Assembly (NCBI RefSeq): GCF_000331105.1 | Contig: NC_020054.1 | Span: forward strand, 6,585,815-6,649,814 | From: Fibrella aestuarina BUZ 2 | GTDB taxonomy: Bacteria; Bacteroidota; Bacteroidia; Cytophagales; Spirosomataceae | DNA: 64,000 nucleotides | Direction of reading: 5' to 3' | The notes under the pieces: model-generated | Database searches by the model: none | What the model was told of the DNA's origin: nothing | What the model saw: the letters and a program-made list of their open reading frames with translations, nothing else | Position numbers and translations under genes: made by a program | In this document: positions 45,101-54,457 of the stretch, piece by piece | How positions within the stretch are numbered: position 1 is the stretch's first letter | Layout of the letters: each line of letters opens with the position of its first letter

Positions 45101-47308
45101 ATAGGCCGTCATACCTTCGGGCATCACCAGCCGCTGCGTGGTTTTCTTGCCCTTCATCCGGCCCGATTTATTGTCGGCGGTAGCGAAGAAGACCGAGCCG
45201 GGTTTGTCGTATTTGATGTCGCCGCCAATCTCGTCGGTACGACCCTGATCGGCCAGTTTCTGCGGCGTGAACGTGATCGAGTTGATCTTGTTCATGTTCA
45301 GCCCAAACTTGTCGTAGTCAAACGCCAGATCGACGCCGTTGTAGCGCATGTTGCCCGACTTCATCTGCCCCGTAAACACCAGCGACCGCCCTTTGGCAAT
45401 CCGCAGCGTCTTGTCGGCGGGCATCCCGTACAGCTTCAGCGAATCGCTGATCGTGAACCGATCGACGCCCCGCACCACCAGATACCGCTTGGGGTCGGTG
45501 AGGTTGATGGTCGCGTTTTTCAGCGAATCGTTGGTGTTGAAGTACGACTTGACCTCGAAATTGTCGTAGTCCGATTTGTCGTTGTAGGCAAAATAGTAGA
45601 GCGCTCCTTTCCGGCTCAGCCGCAACGTACCTGTACGCGGGTCGCGGTCGAGGTAGCCCTCCATCACCATCCGGTTGAGGGCACCGCGCAGCGCGGCAGC
45701 GTTCACGTTGGGCACCGAGTTGGTGATATCGTCATCCAGAAAGGTCTGCTGCTTCGTTTTGGCGATGTAATTGGCTACAATCTGGATGGGATGAAACCCG
45801 TAGTCGACGGCGATCGACGAATAGCGCTCCGGCTGGAAGTAGTCGAACGACTCCATGCGCATGGGTACGTCGCGTTTGGCCGCAACCTGGTAAAACTCAA
45901 TCTTCTGTTTGGCTACTTCCCAGCGCACTACCTCGGGCACCACGAAGAATTTATGGTAGCTGTCGGCAAACGGCACGCGCCCATAGCCCGTGCGGTCGAC
46001 GCGGTTAAACCAAGCGGTGCGGGTTGTTTTGTCAAACTTGAACTGAACGGAGGGGTGCGTTAGCGAGTCGCTTTCGTACAAATACCCCGTCAGTTGCACC
46101 GCCGAAGCCGTAATGAGCGAGTCGACAAACTCAAATTTGCGGCTGATGAGCTTCAGCGCCGTTTTTTTGTTCTGATCCTGAATCGTCAGCACGGCCGGTT
46201 GACCATCGGCCGAGGCGCCAATCAGTTGCAGCCCTGCCAGCGCCAGCCCGCCCTTGTAACTGATGCCCGCGCCGAGGTTGGGAATCACCTCGTTGTTGCG
46301 GTAGGAAGCAAAGCGGGGGTATTCGTCGGGCCGGTTGGTGTACCGCTTTTTGCTGACGTATTCAAACGCGCCCGAAATGGGTTTGCTGCCTTTTTCGTAG
46401 GTCAGCGTTACGTCGTCGGCCACCATGCGCGGGTTCATCGCCACCATGCTGTAGTCGCTCAGCGTGACGAAGCGATCTTCTTTCCCCTGCAACGCCCAAC
46501 TGAACGTCCCCCCTTTGCCGACCCAAATGCCGTCTTTAAGCAGGAAATACCCGCTTGTGCTGTTGACCAGCGCCGAATCGCCGTTGGCGACAATGGCCAA
46601 ATGCGCGTTGGACACCATCACGACGGGACCAACTACCGCCGGAATGGGTCGGCGCGGAATAGGCTTATACAGTACGCCGATCTGTTTGGGTTGCGTCGAA
46701 TCGATACCAACGGGAGCGTCCCAGCCGTCGAACCGCGACTGTGCCTCGTTTTTCAGGTCGACGGCGGCCTGCGTCGAGCTAACCTGCCCGGTGGTGGTGC
46801 CGGGCTCAACGTACCTGAACTCGAAGGTACCGCCCAGCAAAAAGGTCTTGTTGTACTTGGCGGCGTAGAGTTCACGCCGTTGCAGAAACGCCCGCATCGC
46901 CTCGACGGTGCGCGTGTAGGCTTTCTGGTCGTTCTGGGCGAACTGCTTCTCAGCCACCGTCAACAGGTTGTCGATGTCGGGCGGGTTCACGGCTGGTTTG
47001 GCCGTGTAAATGATATGGTAGATGGCCGCAAACAGGGGTACAAACTGCGCCGTAGGCTGGTAGCGCTTCTGCACCTGCTGCCGACACAGCACCATCAGCC
47101 GCTCCCGTTGCGCGGGCGTCAGCATGCCATCCGTCCAGATCGACTCCAGATCGGCGGTGGCTTTCACGGCCTCCGGGCCACCCCTTGCCATAAACGCCTT
47201 CAGATCGGGCAGAAACTGATCGGGTTTATCAGACAGCTTGGTTACCTGCGCCAGCCCGACAGCGGCGGTAAGGCAAAGTAGGAATAGACTATGTAGTACA
47301 GTTTTCAT
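42131..47308 (-). CDS. very large exported protein of unknown function
   Basis: A 1725-residue protein starting at the ATG at 47308 with the signal peptide MKTVLHSLFLLCLTAAVGLA. Residues ~30-150 are helical. Residues ~170-1590 are a long run of beta-strand-rich segments with repeated patterns (for example the YLVVRGVDRFTISDSLKLYG and DIKYDKPGSVFFATADNKSG types), reminiscent of large envelope proteins that form elongated beta structures. Residues ~1615-1725 are low complexity, rich in Ala/Lys/Pro/Thr/Glu and ending KEEKKDKEDEKEGF. No catalytic motif or C-terminal sorting signal is seen. It could be a periplasmic lipid-transfer (AsmA/LptD-like) or surface protein, but I do not recognise the family. 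It is flanked by an amidase and prmA. Confidence 0.8.
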   Translation of the reverse strand: MKTVLHSLFLLCLTAAVGLAQVTKLSDKPDQFLPDLKAFMARGGPEAVKATADLESIWTDGMLTPAQRERLMVLCRQQVQKRYQPTAQFVPLFAAIYHIIYTAKPAVNPPDIDNLLTVAEKQFAQNDQKAYTRTVEAMRAFLQRRELYAAKYNKTFLLGGTFEFRYVEPGTTTGQVSSTQAAVDLKNEAQSRFDGWDAPVGIDSTQPKQIGVLYKPIPRRPIPAVVGPVVMVSNAHLAIVANGDSALVNSTSGYFLLKDGIWVGKGGTFSWALQGKEDRFVTLSDYSMVAMNPRMVADDVTLTYEKGSKPISGAFEYVSKKRYTNRPDEYPRFASYRNNEVIPNLGAGISYKGGLALAGLQLIGASADGQPAVLTIQDQNKKTALKLISRKFEFVDSLITASAVQLTGYLYESDSLTHPSVQFKFDKTTRTAWFNRVDRTGYGRVPFADSYHKFFVVPEVVRWEVAKQKIEFYQVAAKRDVPMRMESFDYFQPERYSSIAVDYGFHPIQIVANYIAKTKQQTFLDDDITNSVPNVNAAALRGALNRMVMEGYLDRDPRTGTLRLSRKGALYYFAYNDKSDYDNFEVKSYFNTNDSLKNATINLTDPKRYLVVRGVDRFTISDSLKLYGMPADKTLRIAKGRSLVFTGQMKSGNMRYNGVDLAFDYDKFGLNMNKINSITFTPQKLADQGRTDEIGGDIKYDKPGSVFFATADNKSGRMKGKKTTQRLVMPEGMTAYFDQEDRGDRRYDRKVYFKIPAIDNDSVGKGDISFVGTFHSGGIMPPFQAELKTMPDQTLGFVHTPPAGGYPVYGSKSNVKFAGDITMDKKGLQAAGTLNHLAASLTTKELLFMPDSVIASGATGQIVESQTTKVAAAPAKKGQRVVRQPSVAQTYYPNVALNDFSMKWWPQADSMVITTQKNSFTFFNATTKLEGNLLLRASGLFGNGVLTRTDSEVRSESIKFNRDGYSADDAKFQILALNDVKGVAPKPVLVGTALNVDFDQVKGLVDLATNLDNRSVEDTLRPSMEFPYAAYKTNINRAQWNVKNKTIAMRGDVKTSTFTATAEEQEGLTFNAGSAQYDIDKMMLNVGGVPYVTSADARIYPEKGQVTIRRNGEMMPFKNARLEMDTTTLFHRMSKANIQVASRTRFTGDATYLFATAKGDTASIKMGSFELKEAKPDEGAVAKASSKPVAGRKGKRGADKPLTTYYTVASADIDENDKLMLAPKMQFKGTVLVKAPEKDLALDGFIKPALKKRPALISGWIPFKEKVIETIEIPVNDKLKNDGDQVLVAGLQSRYGSPGIYPTFMSPKEDNRDDDIFRAEGYMRYDEKDKTFRIGTKLGTEGLGDDFDNTFLFNDEKGIMTFRGAMNLLATRPNQYLLASGSARANVDSSTYRINALMALTFAIPEPINTLIAGKLVEANLEERNDTPADDDLNRISDKMLPLIGKKAVDDYRNRAQNQHVVLSSASPKLNTSLVLADANLRWSELHNAFYSVGKLGVSNIQTADINAQMDGYIEIRKGGNGDELSLYLASSPDVWVFYDYRPAGGTGGQLAIVTSEQEINDRITALLRNSKSTKTSLAIVPGDMEDKSAFVERYEIQYKVRTKPKTAPKPKAKPAPTEPTVAKEADGFGGETEPTSAPTAKPAKGKAATKATTAKAEPAAADEEATDPAATPTAEPAPKTKATGKGKTATAKTEAAKGKPTVAKKEPPKPKEEKKDKEDEKEGF

Positions 47309-47403
47309 CAGTATCCTCAATAGTTGCAAAACGCTATGGCTAGCGCCGGGAAGCTGGCGCGCAGCCCGCACAGATCCACCTACTTTAAACGTTTTTATGC
47401 CCG

Positions 47404-48264
47404 TTATATTGACTGCCGAAACAGGATCGACGCCCAGCCATTTCGGGTGAGCTGCGTCTGCACCGTCAGGCCCGCTTCGGCCGCTTTCGCGACGATATCG
47501 GGCGCGTCAAATTCATAGAAACCACTCACCATCAGATGACCGGCTGGTTTCAGGTACGTTACGTACGTCGGGATTTCGGCCAGCAGCACGTTCCGGTTGA
47601 TATTGGCCAGAATGATCTCGAACCGTTCGTTTGCCTCCACGCCCGCAATGGTCCCCTGAAACACGCGTACCTGATCAGCGCAACCGTTCAGCGCGGCGTT
47701 TTCGATGGCATTCTCCACGGCCCATTCTTCAATGTCGAACGCCAGCGCATCGGCAGCACCCAGCTTGATGGCCAGGATGGCCAGGATACCCGTGCCACTC
47801 CCCACATCCAGCACCGACTTGCCCGCATGATCGAGGCCGAGCTGATGCTGCATCATCATGTGCGTGGTCTCATGATGCCCTGTCCCGAACGACATTTTGG
47901 GGTTGATGAGCAAATCATACGTAAACGACGGATCGGGCTCATGAAACGACGCCCGCACCCGCACCGATTGCTCCGCCGACGTACCCGACTCGGTTCGTAC
48001 CTCGATGGGCTCGTAGTTCTGTTCCCACTCGGCGTTCCAGTTTTTCTTTTCCAGCGTCTGGGTCAGGTACGTGATCGGCGTCTGGCTGGCGTAGCGCGCT
48101 ACCAGTTCATCGACCGCATCGGGCAAAAACGCATCCTCGGTGATGTAAGCGTTCAGGCCTTCGTCGGTTTCGACAAACGATTCAAAGCCCAGTTCGGCCA
48201 GTTCGGCGGTCAGGATGTCGGCGTAATCGGGCGAAAGCGTCAGTTGTACTTCAATGTAATTCAT
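47404..48264 (-). CDS. prmA: ribosomal protein L11 methyltransferase
   Basis: A 286-residue PrmA, which trimethylates L11 using S-adenosylmethionine. The N-terminal substrate-recognition domain (1-100, YIEVQLTLSPDYADILTAELAELGFESF) is followed by NPKMSFGTGHHETTHMM, the diagnostic PxxAFGTGxHxTT motif, then SVLDVGSGTGILAILAIKLGA (AdoMet loop) and IILANINRNVLLAEIPTY (NIxxxxL). The ATG at 48264 is chosen because the conserved N-terminus begins there; an in-frame extension to 48348 is not conserved. It is 95 bases upstream of the giant exported protein gene on the same strand. Confidence 0.95.
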   Translation of the reverse strand: MNYIEVQLTLSPDYADILTAELAELGFESFVETDEGLNAYITEDAFLPDAVDELVARYASQTPITYLTQTLEKKNWNAEWEQNYEPIEVRTESGTSAEQSVRVRASFHEPDPSFTYDLLINPKMSFGTGHHETTHMMMQHQLGLDHAGKSVLDVGSGTGILAILAIKLGAADALAFDIEEWAVENAIENAALNGCADQVRVFQGTIAGVEANERFEIILANINRNVLLAEIPTYVTYLKPAGHLMVSGFYEFDAPDIVAKAAEAGLTVQTQLTRNGWASILFRQSI

Positions 48265-48353
48265 GCAATAAAGGTACGCCGACGCCCCGAAAGCAACGAA
48301 CATTGGCCAGGTGGCGTATCCGAAGATACATTCACAGTTACTCACCAATCACT

Positions 48354-49106
48354 ATGCGTTTTACACTGATTCTTGCTTGTCTGCTGGTCACTACCCTTAC
48401 CTACGCTCAGGACAACATCATGCTCCGTTCGGGCGAAGAAATACCGGCGAAAGTGCTGGAAGTCAACCAGTCCGAGCTGAAATACCGCAAAACCGCCAAC
48501 CCCGATGGCCCCATTTACACGGCCCCGCTGCGCGACGTTTTCCTGATCAAATACGCCAACGGCACCAAAGATGTGTTTGGCAACCCACCGGCCACGCGCC
48601 CGGCAGACGCAACCGCTCCGGAGGCTGGCCTCGATAAACTGCGCTACAATAGCCGCTGGTTCAACCGGCATTTCGAGGATGGACTGGGGCGGCGGCTCTC
48701 GATGCGCGACGCCGAAGAAGCCTTTCAGCGTCAACCCGACGCACTGACGGCCTTTGATCGGGGGCGGTCGCTACGTACTTGGTCGGCCATTACGGGGGGC
48801 ACTGGTGTAGCCCTGATTGGCGTTGGTGCTGGATTGGCCCTATCGGATCGGCATGGCCCAATAGGTCGTGATCATACGGTGTTCAACCCTGGCCGGGACA
48901 ACAACGGCCGACGGAACACCCATATCGGGGCCGCCGTGGCGGGCAGCGGAGTACTACTAGGAGTCGCCTCATTGTGGCTGAGCCATCGGGCGTCGGTGCA
49001 GTTCCGGCGCGCCGCCGATCGCTATTCGATCCGACCGGTATCGACCCTGCGCATAGCTCCCGCCAGTAAGGAACCAGGCCTTGGCTTGCTGCTGACACTC
49101 AATTGA
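48354..49106 (+). CDS. exported protein of unknown function
   Basis: A 250-residue protein with the signal peptide MRFTLILACLLVTTLTYAQ. The mature part opens with a short beta domain (MLRSGEEIPAKVLEVNQSELKYRKTANPDGPIY...VFLIKYANGTKDVF), a pattern common in Bacteroidetes proteins that precede membrane segments. Two hydrophobic stretches follow (about 145-170 ITGGTGVALIGVGAGLAL and 195-215 HIGAAVAGSGVLLGVASLWL). It has no enzymatic motif and ends soon after. The function is unknown; the membrane topology is inferred. It is divergent from prmA and followed by a repeat element. Confidence 0.78.
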   Translation: MRFTLILACLLVTTLTYAQDNIMLRSGEEIPAKVLEVNQSELKYRKTANPDGPIYTAPLRDVFLIKYANGTKDVFGNPPATRPADATAPEAGLDKLRYNSRWFNRHFEDGLGRRLSMRDAEEAFQRQPDALTAFDRGRSLRTWSAITGGTGVALIGVGAGLALSDRHGPIGRDHTVFNPGRDNNGRRNTHIGAAVAGSGVLLGVASLWLSHRASVQFRRAADRYSIRPVSTLRIAPASKEPGLGLLLTLN

Positions 49107-49116
49107 TGGAAACGCT

Positions 49117-49175
49117 AAACCTATAAGGTCTTAGACGGGGTCGCCTAGACGGGGTCGCCCAGACCTTATAGGCTT
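49117..49175. repeat. long form of the ACCTATAAGGT inverted repeat, with internal tandem 13-mer
   Basis: Arms AAACCTATAAGGTCT (49117-49131) and AGACCTTATAGGCTT (49161-49175) pair with two mismatches. Between them AGACGGGGTCGCC occurs twice in tandem (49133-49145, 49147-49159). It lies between convergent genes. The GACGGGGxCGCC core is also in the copy at ~52200. Confidence 0.85.
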
Positions 49176-49198
49176 GAAGAGGCCTAGCTAAAATGGGC

Positions 49199-50155
49199 CT
49201 ACACAGCGCCTTTTTCCTCATCCACTTCGGTGATGGTGTATCCAACGGCGTGTGAGCCGGGCGAGACATCGGCGTGAGCCCATTTGGCGTATTGCCGGGT
49301 AAAGGCTGCGCCGTAGTAAAAGATCAGCGAGCAGTAAAAGACAAACAGCAGCACCAGCGTGATAGCGCCCGCGCCGCCGTGCAAGGTACGGAGTTGGCCA
49401 TACGTCAGCAGCCGGGTCAAGGTCCATTCACCCAGCAAAAAAAGAGCGCTCGTGACCCCTGCGCCCACCCGCACCGCCGAAGCGGGCACCCGCACGTCAG
49501 GGATGACGGTGAACAGCATGGCGAACCAAACAGCCATCACCACGAACGAGATCACAAACCGCAAAAAGCCAGGAACCTCGCTGATCGACTCCCAGGTTTC
49601 GGTAACGGTCGTGGGCGCATACATCGGTAGCGATAACCGCTGCACCAGCGTAGCAGACAACAGGAAAAGCAACCCCGACGCCAGGATAAGGCATAGCGCT
49701 ACCAACCGATCTCTCAGCCCGTAAAGCACCGAGTGCCGCGCGGTGGCCTTCACATTCCAGAGCTGATTGAGCGAATTTTTCACCACGGCGAACAACGTCG
49801 TGGCACTGAGCAGCAACACCACAATGGTGATCGTCAATTCGATACGGTCCGTTTGGCGAGCCTGTAGGTGGCGCGAGATATCCTGAAGCTGCCGGGCACT
49901 TTGCGGACCAAACAATTCGGCCAACTGCCCAAATAATTGTCGGCTCATGGAATGATGCCGCGTGTTGACGAACGTACCCAGCACCTTGTTGAGAATCACC
50001 ACGATAGACGGCAACGCGAAAAAGGCAAAGAAGGCCGTGGCACCCGCCATCCTGACCGGATCGTTGGCGCTGAAGTTGCTGAACGCCTGCCGAAAGAGGC
50101 TTAGATACGGAATGAATCGCTTCAACTGACGGTCTGTTTCTGCCGCTTGCGACAA
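49199..50155 (-). CDS. YihY/BrkB-family membrane protein
   Basis: A 318-residue inner-membrane protein with about six helices. Family features: FSANDPVRMAGATAFFAFFALPSIVVIL (N-terminal domain), RQLQDISRH followed by ITIVVLLLSATTLFAVVKNSLNQLWNV (SxxxxFxxLxxALNxxW-type motif), GLRDRLVALCLILASGLLFLLSA and the C-terminal LRTLHGGAGAITLVLLFVFYCSLIFYYGAAFTRQYA (the YGAGxxxxxxxxxxN motif variant). Formerly labelled tRNA-processing RNase BN by mistake; the actual role is unknown, probably envelope related. The frame opens with TTG at 50155; no in-frame ATG exists upstream, so the start is tentative. Confidence 0.88.
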   Translation of the reverse strand: MSQAAETDRQLKRFIPYLSLFRQAFSNFSANDPVRMAGATAFFAFFALPSIVVILNKVLGTFVNTRHHSMSRQLFGQLAELFGPQSARQLQDISRHLQARQTDRIELTITIVVLLLSATTLFAVVKNSLNQLWNVKATARHSVLYGLRDRLVALCLILASGLLFLLSATLVQRLSLPMYAPTTVTETWESISEVPGFLRFVISFVVMAVWFAMLFTVIPDVRVPASAVRVGAGVTSALFLLGEWTLTRLLTYGQLRTLHGGAGAITLVLLFVFYCSLIFYYGAAFTRQYAKWAHADVSPGSHAVGYTITEVDEEKGAV

Positions 50156-50255
50156 CGTACCTGATAGCTAGACTACAGCCGTCGAACAAGTCGGCCTGTG
50201 TTGGCATAACCCCCGCCACCGCCGTTTGTTAAATCACCACCGCGATTTACATCAA

Positions 50256-50298
50256 CAAGCCCCACGCTGACCAGTTGGAACGGCTAGCGCGGGGCTTG
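50256..50298 (-). terminator. terminator of the kelch-like lipoprotein gene
   Basis: Stem CAAGCCCC-A-CGCT / AGCG-C-GGGGCTTG around a 17-base loop, 27 bases after the leftward stop at 50325. It resembles the CAAGCCC hairpin at 778. Confidence 0.7.
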
Positions 50299-50324
50299 GT
50301 ATAATCCGGTGAACGTACCCAGCG

Positions 50325-51413
50325 TTATTCAGGTACGTAGCTCAGCAGTTGCCCCCCGGCTAAGAAATAAAGCCTATTGCCTAACCCCACACCATAGCTC
50401 AGATTCTGCGGCGAGTTCATTACTAACTTCCATTCATTGGGCGTTGGCGTAAACGAGATCAGCGAACCATTGAGGCCACCACCCTCACGAAAATTACCAA
50501 TAATATACGCTCTATTATTGTGTACGAAAGCCTGCGATGCATTTGTCAGGTTAATGTCGGCAGTGGGCGTGGTGATGCGTTCCTCCAACGCTAAGTCAAG
50601 CCCTTTGCCATCAACCGTTTCCGTAGCCCTGAACGCCCATATGTCGCGGGCGATTCTGTCAGATATAATGCCTGGTCCCGCACGTAGCTTCTCGCCTCCA
50701 CCTGTGTAAACACGATTGTTAAGCACAAAGCCAAACCCTCCTTGACGGAATACGCTGAAATAACGGTAGTTGTCATCATTGGCGTAGGGGATCGGCACTG
50801 TTGGCGTGATCGTCACCGTGCTTCGCCCCCAGCCAAGGCCATCGGTGTATGAGAAAGGCTCATTAGTGGTAGTTGTGGTGAGGCTCGATTGGCGATAGGT
50901 GCCGAACAGCAGCGTTCCCTTATTACCATATGTGAAGGTAGTAGCCCCCGTCAGACGAGCGAAATCTAGAAAACGATACTCGGGCGACTCAACCTGCTGC
51001 CATCTATCCGTAGTCGGGTCATACTGGTAAACATTCGGATTATACTTTTCAATACCCGTCACGTCCTCCGTTCCTGTCAGCGTACCTAAGGCAGCATATA
51101 ACTTGTTGTTAACCACAAAAAAGTTGCTACTAGTAAGCGGTTCGCCCGGCAGATCTGCTTGCTGGGTAATCGCACCCGTACGCGGATCGATGGACACCAG
51201 ACGTTTGAAACCTCGTCTGGTTGGGTCTGCTGCGCTCGGTGCTGCCTGTCCGGCATACAGTTTACCATTGAGCGTTACGAGAAAATAGCCAATATCCGGA
51301 GCGGAGCCGAGCGTTTGCCAGCTACCAGGCTGAGCAGCCGGGTCCTGAATGTGATCGCAGCCAGTTAGTAGCAGCGAGATAGTCAATACAAAAAAAAGTG
51401 AACGATAAATCAT
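50325..51413 (-). CDS. kelch-like beta-propeller lipoprotein
   Basis: A 362-residue lipoprotein: MIYRSLFFVLTISLLLTGC gives a lipobox with Cys19. The mature part contains blade-like repeats with the pattern hydrophobic strand - NxKLYA/NRVYTGGG - W (VTLNGKLYAGQA, FVVNNKLYAALG, FVLNNRVYTGGG, FVHNNRAYIIGN, GLGNRLYFLAGG), as in kelch or galactose-oxidase-like propellers. It is probably attached to the outer membrane and binds a ligand or polymer. There is no catalytic motif. Its start codon lies beside a copy of AACGTACCTG (51414-51423). Confidence 0.82.
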   Translation of the reverse strand: MIYRSLFFVLTISLLLTGCDHIQDPAAQPGSWQTLGSAPDIGYFLVTLNGKLYAGQAAPSAADPTRRGFKRLVSIDPRTGAITQQADLPGEPLTSSNFFVVNNKLYAALGTLTGTEDVTGIEKYNPNVYQYDPTTDRWQQVESPEYRFLDFARLTGATTFTYGNKGTLLFGTYRQSSLTTTTTNEPFSYTDGLGWGRSTVTITPTVPIPYANDDNYRYFSVFRQGGFGFVLNNRVYTGGGEKLRAGPGIISDRIARDIWAFRATETVDGKGLDLALEERITTPTADINLTNASQAFVHNNRAYIIGNFREGGGLNGSLISFTPTPNEWKLVMNSPQNLSYGVGLGNRLYFLAGGQLLSYVPE

Positions 51414-51514
51414 AACGTACCTGAGTTTAGGGCTTCATCCGGTAACGTCAGGATAGGTAAGTCACTCAAAGGCACATAATCTAGGTTTGTGTTTACCGAG
51501 TATAGTTGTCCGGT

Positions 51515-52111
51515 CTACTCTTGTTTCTTCTGGTACTGATTCGCGCGTTTATTTTGGGCGGCCAGCGTGGCCGTTTCCATAATGCGGTTCTGGCGGGTTT
51601 CGGGTCGTTTGGCATTGAGAATCCATTGCAGAATGCCCTGCTTTGCCGATTTAGGAAAAGCAGCAAAATGAACATCGGCGGGTGGATTCTCGGCCAATGC
51701 AACCTGAAGATCGTCGGGGATGATCAGCGCATCAACGGGGTTCAGCGCGTCCCACGTACCAGTTCGCTGAGCCAATTCAATCATTTTCAGCCCGGCGGGT
51801 GTCATCAGGCCTTCGTCGAGCAGTCGGGCCACCCGCGTTTTGTTCAGCGCACTCCAGTTACTTTTGGGCTTACGGGGCGAGTAATAGAGCATCGACCGGC
51901 CCTCGTCGTATTTGCTTGGTTTGCTGTCGATCCAACCGAAACACAAGGCTTCTTCCACCGCCTCGGCGTAGCTAAGCCGGGCCTTACCCGTGGCTGTCTT
52001 GTTGGTCAGTAACCACACGCCTTTCGCGCTTGTGTGGTTGGCCGCCAGCCAGTGGCGCCATAGCGCACGGTCATTGATCTCAACGATCTGAACACCATCT
52101 ATATGGACCAT
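51515..52111 (-). CDS. YdeI/OmpD-associated family protein
   Basis: A 198-residue cytoplasmic protein with the family signatures WLAANHTSAKGVWLLTNK, LSYAEAVEEALCFGWIDSKPSKYDEGRSMLYYSPRKPKSNWSALNKTRV (the GWIDs...R.ysPR..kS.WS block) and FAAFPKSAKQGILQWILNAKRPETRQNRI. The function is not established; some family members are linked to antimicrobial peptide resistance or outer-membrane stress. It lies downstream of atpC on the same strand, separated by a repeat, and seems independently expressed. Confidence 0.9.
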   Translation of the reverse strand: MVHIDGVQIVEINDRALWRHWLAANHTSAKGVWLLTNKTATGKARLSYAEAVEEALCFGWIDSKPSKYDEGRSMLYYSPRKPKSNWSALNKTRVARLLDEGLMTPAGLKMIELAQRTGTWDALNPVDALIIPDDLQVALAENPPADVHFAAFPKSAKQGILQWILNAKRPETRQNRIMETATLAAQNKRANQYQKKQE

Positions 52112-52199
52112 AAGTGATTCGGTTTACTCCCTCAGCAAGTTCCTGACAACGTACCGGAAAAACAAAAAGGCAGCCTCTTTACAGAGACTGCCTTTGGGC

Positions 52200-52243
52200 A
52201 AACCTTATAGGTTTTGGACGGGGGCGCCCAGCCCTATAGGTTT
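52200..52243. repeat. ACCTATAAGGT-family repeat between atpC and the YdeI-like gene
   Basis: Arms AAACCTTATAGGTTTT and GCCCTATAGGTTTT flank GGACGGGGGCGCCCAG. The centre matches the tandem GACGGGGTCGCC of the copy at 49133, which ties the two elements together. Confidence 0.75.
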
Positions 52244-52249
52244 TAATAA

Positions 52250-52498
52250 TTACGCCGCCAGTACGGCTTCGGCCAGTACCAGTACGCGGTTCCGCAGCAC
52301 TTCGACCACGCCACCGTCGACCGTGAGCGTTTGCTGTCCACTTGCCGTAACGATCGTCACCGGCCCACGATCCAGCGTGCTCACCAAGGGAGCATGGCCG
52401 TTTAGCACCTGAAATTGCCCTTCCGAGCCCGGAAACGTTACCGATGACGCCTCGCCAGAGAAAACCGACCGGTCGGGCGTTATGATGTCGAGTTGCAT
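52250..52498 (-). CDS. atpC: F1Fo ATP synthase epsilon subunit, short form
   Basis: An 82-residue AtpC containing only the N-terminal beta-barrel domain (MQLDIITPDRSVFSGEASSV, FPGSEGQFQVLNGHAPLVSTLD, TVDGGVVEVLRNRVLVLAEAV). The C-terminal helical hairpin that inhibits ATP hydrolysis in E. coli epsilon (139 residues) is missing, as usual in Bacteroidetes. It links the gamma stalk to the c-ring. It sits 109 bases downstream of atpD; that gap is completely filled by an inverted repeat. The other ATP synthase genes are not in the window. Confidence 0.93.
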   Translation of the reverse strand: MQLDIITPDRSVFSGEASSVTFPGSEGQFQVLNGHAPLVSTLDRGPVTIVTASGQQTLTVDGGVVEVLRNRVLVLAEAVLAA

Positions 52499-52607
52499 AG
52501 CTAATGAATAATGTACAGTGAATAATGTACAATGACCACTCGTATAGGCGCACTACTCAGTAGCGACAACCATTATACATTGTTCATTGTACATTATTCA
52601 TTCAGTT
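52499..52607. repeat. hairpin element filling the atpD-atpC gap
   Basis: Arms of ~32 bases pair with only about three mismatches. The left arm starts AATGAATAATGTACAGTG then AATAATGTACAATG, and the right arm ends CATTGTACATTATTCATT. The words AATGAATAATGTACA recur in tandem within each arm. The central loop is ~30 bases. The element covers the entire gap between two ATP synthase genes. Confidence 0.92.
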
Positions 52608-54146
<1,539 letters not shown>

Positions 54147-54174
54147 TTAAAATTGAAGCTATACTATCAGGCCG

Positions 54175-54182
54175 CAAAAGTA
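54175..54182 (-). promoter_or_regulatory. -7 element of atpD
   Basis: TACTTTTG on the minus strand matches TAnnTTTG, 43 bases upstream of the ATG. Confidence 0.65.
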
Positions 54183-54445
54183 GGAATAAACAGGCTAAAA
54201 CACAACTCGCTTTTAATCCTTTTTGGCCACCTTGCCGCGCCGAATGAATTGTCTGCAAGGTTTTTACGCCAAACAGCCGCCCAGGTGGCATTAAATCATT
54301 TTTGGACAAAACGTAGAGACCGGTACGCCGGTGCGCCAATCCTCCGCGTCTGGTCGTGCGCCCGCAACAGGCATCAACCCGCTGCCTCCTGGTAACCCTG
54401 CATGATTTGTTGCCAGCGCCTGAAAGACGCAAGGCATCGCGCCGC

Positions 54446-54453
54446 TACCTTTG
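54446..54453 (+). promoter_or_regulatory. -7 element abutting the GH3 gene start
   Basis: TACCTTTG matches TAnnTTTG and ends 4 bases before the ATG at 54458, implying a leaderless transcript. Confidence 0.6.
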
Positions 54454-54457
54454 CGGT

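Noticed and set aside
44912..47281. Two open frames of 383 and 395 codons on the plus strand opposite the giant exported protein gene
   Set aside because: Both are His/Arg/Val-rich shadows of the real minus-strand gene and lack any start context or motif.
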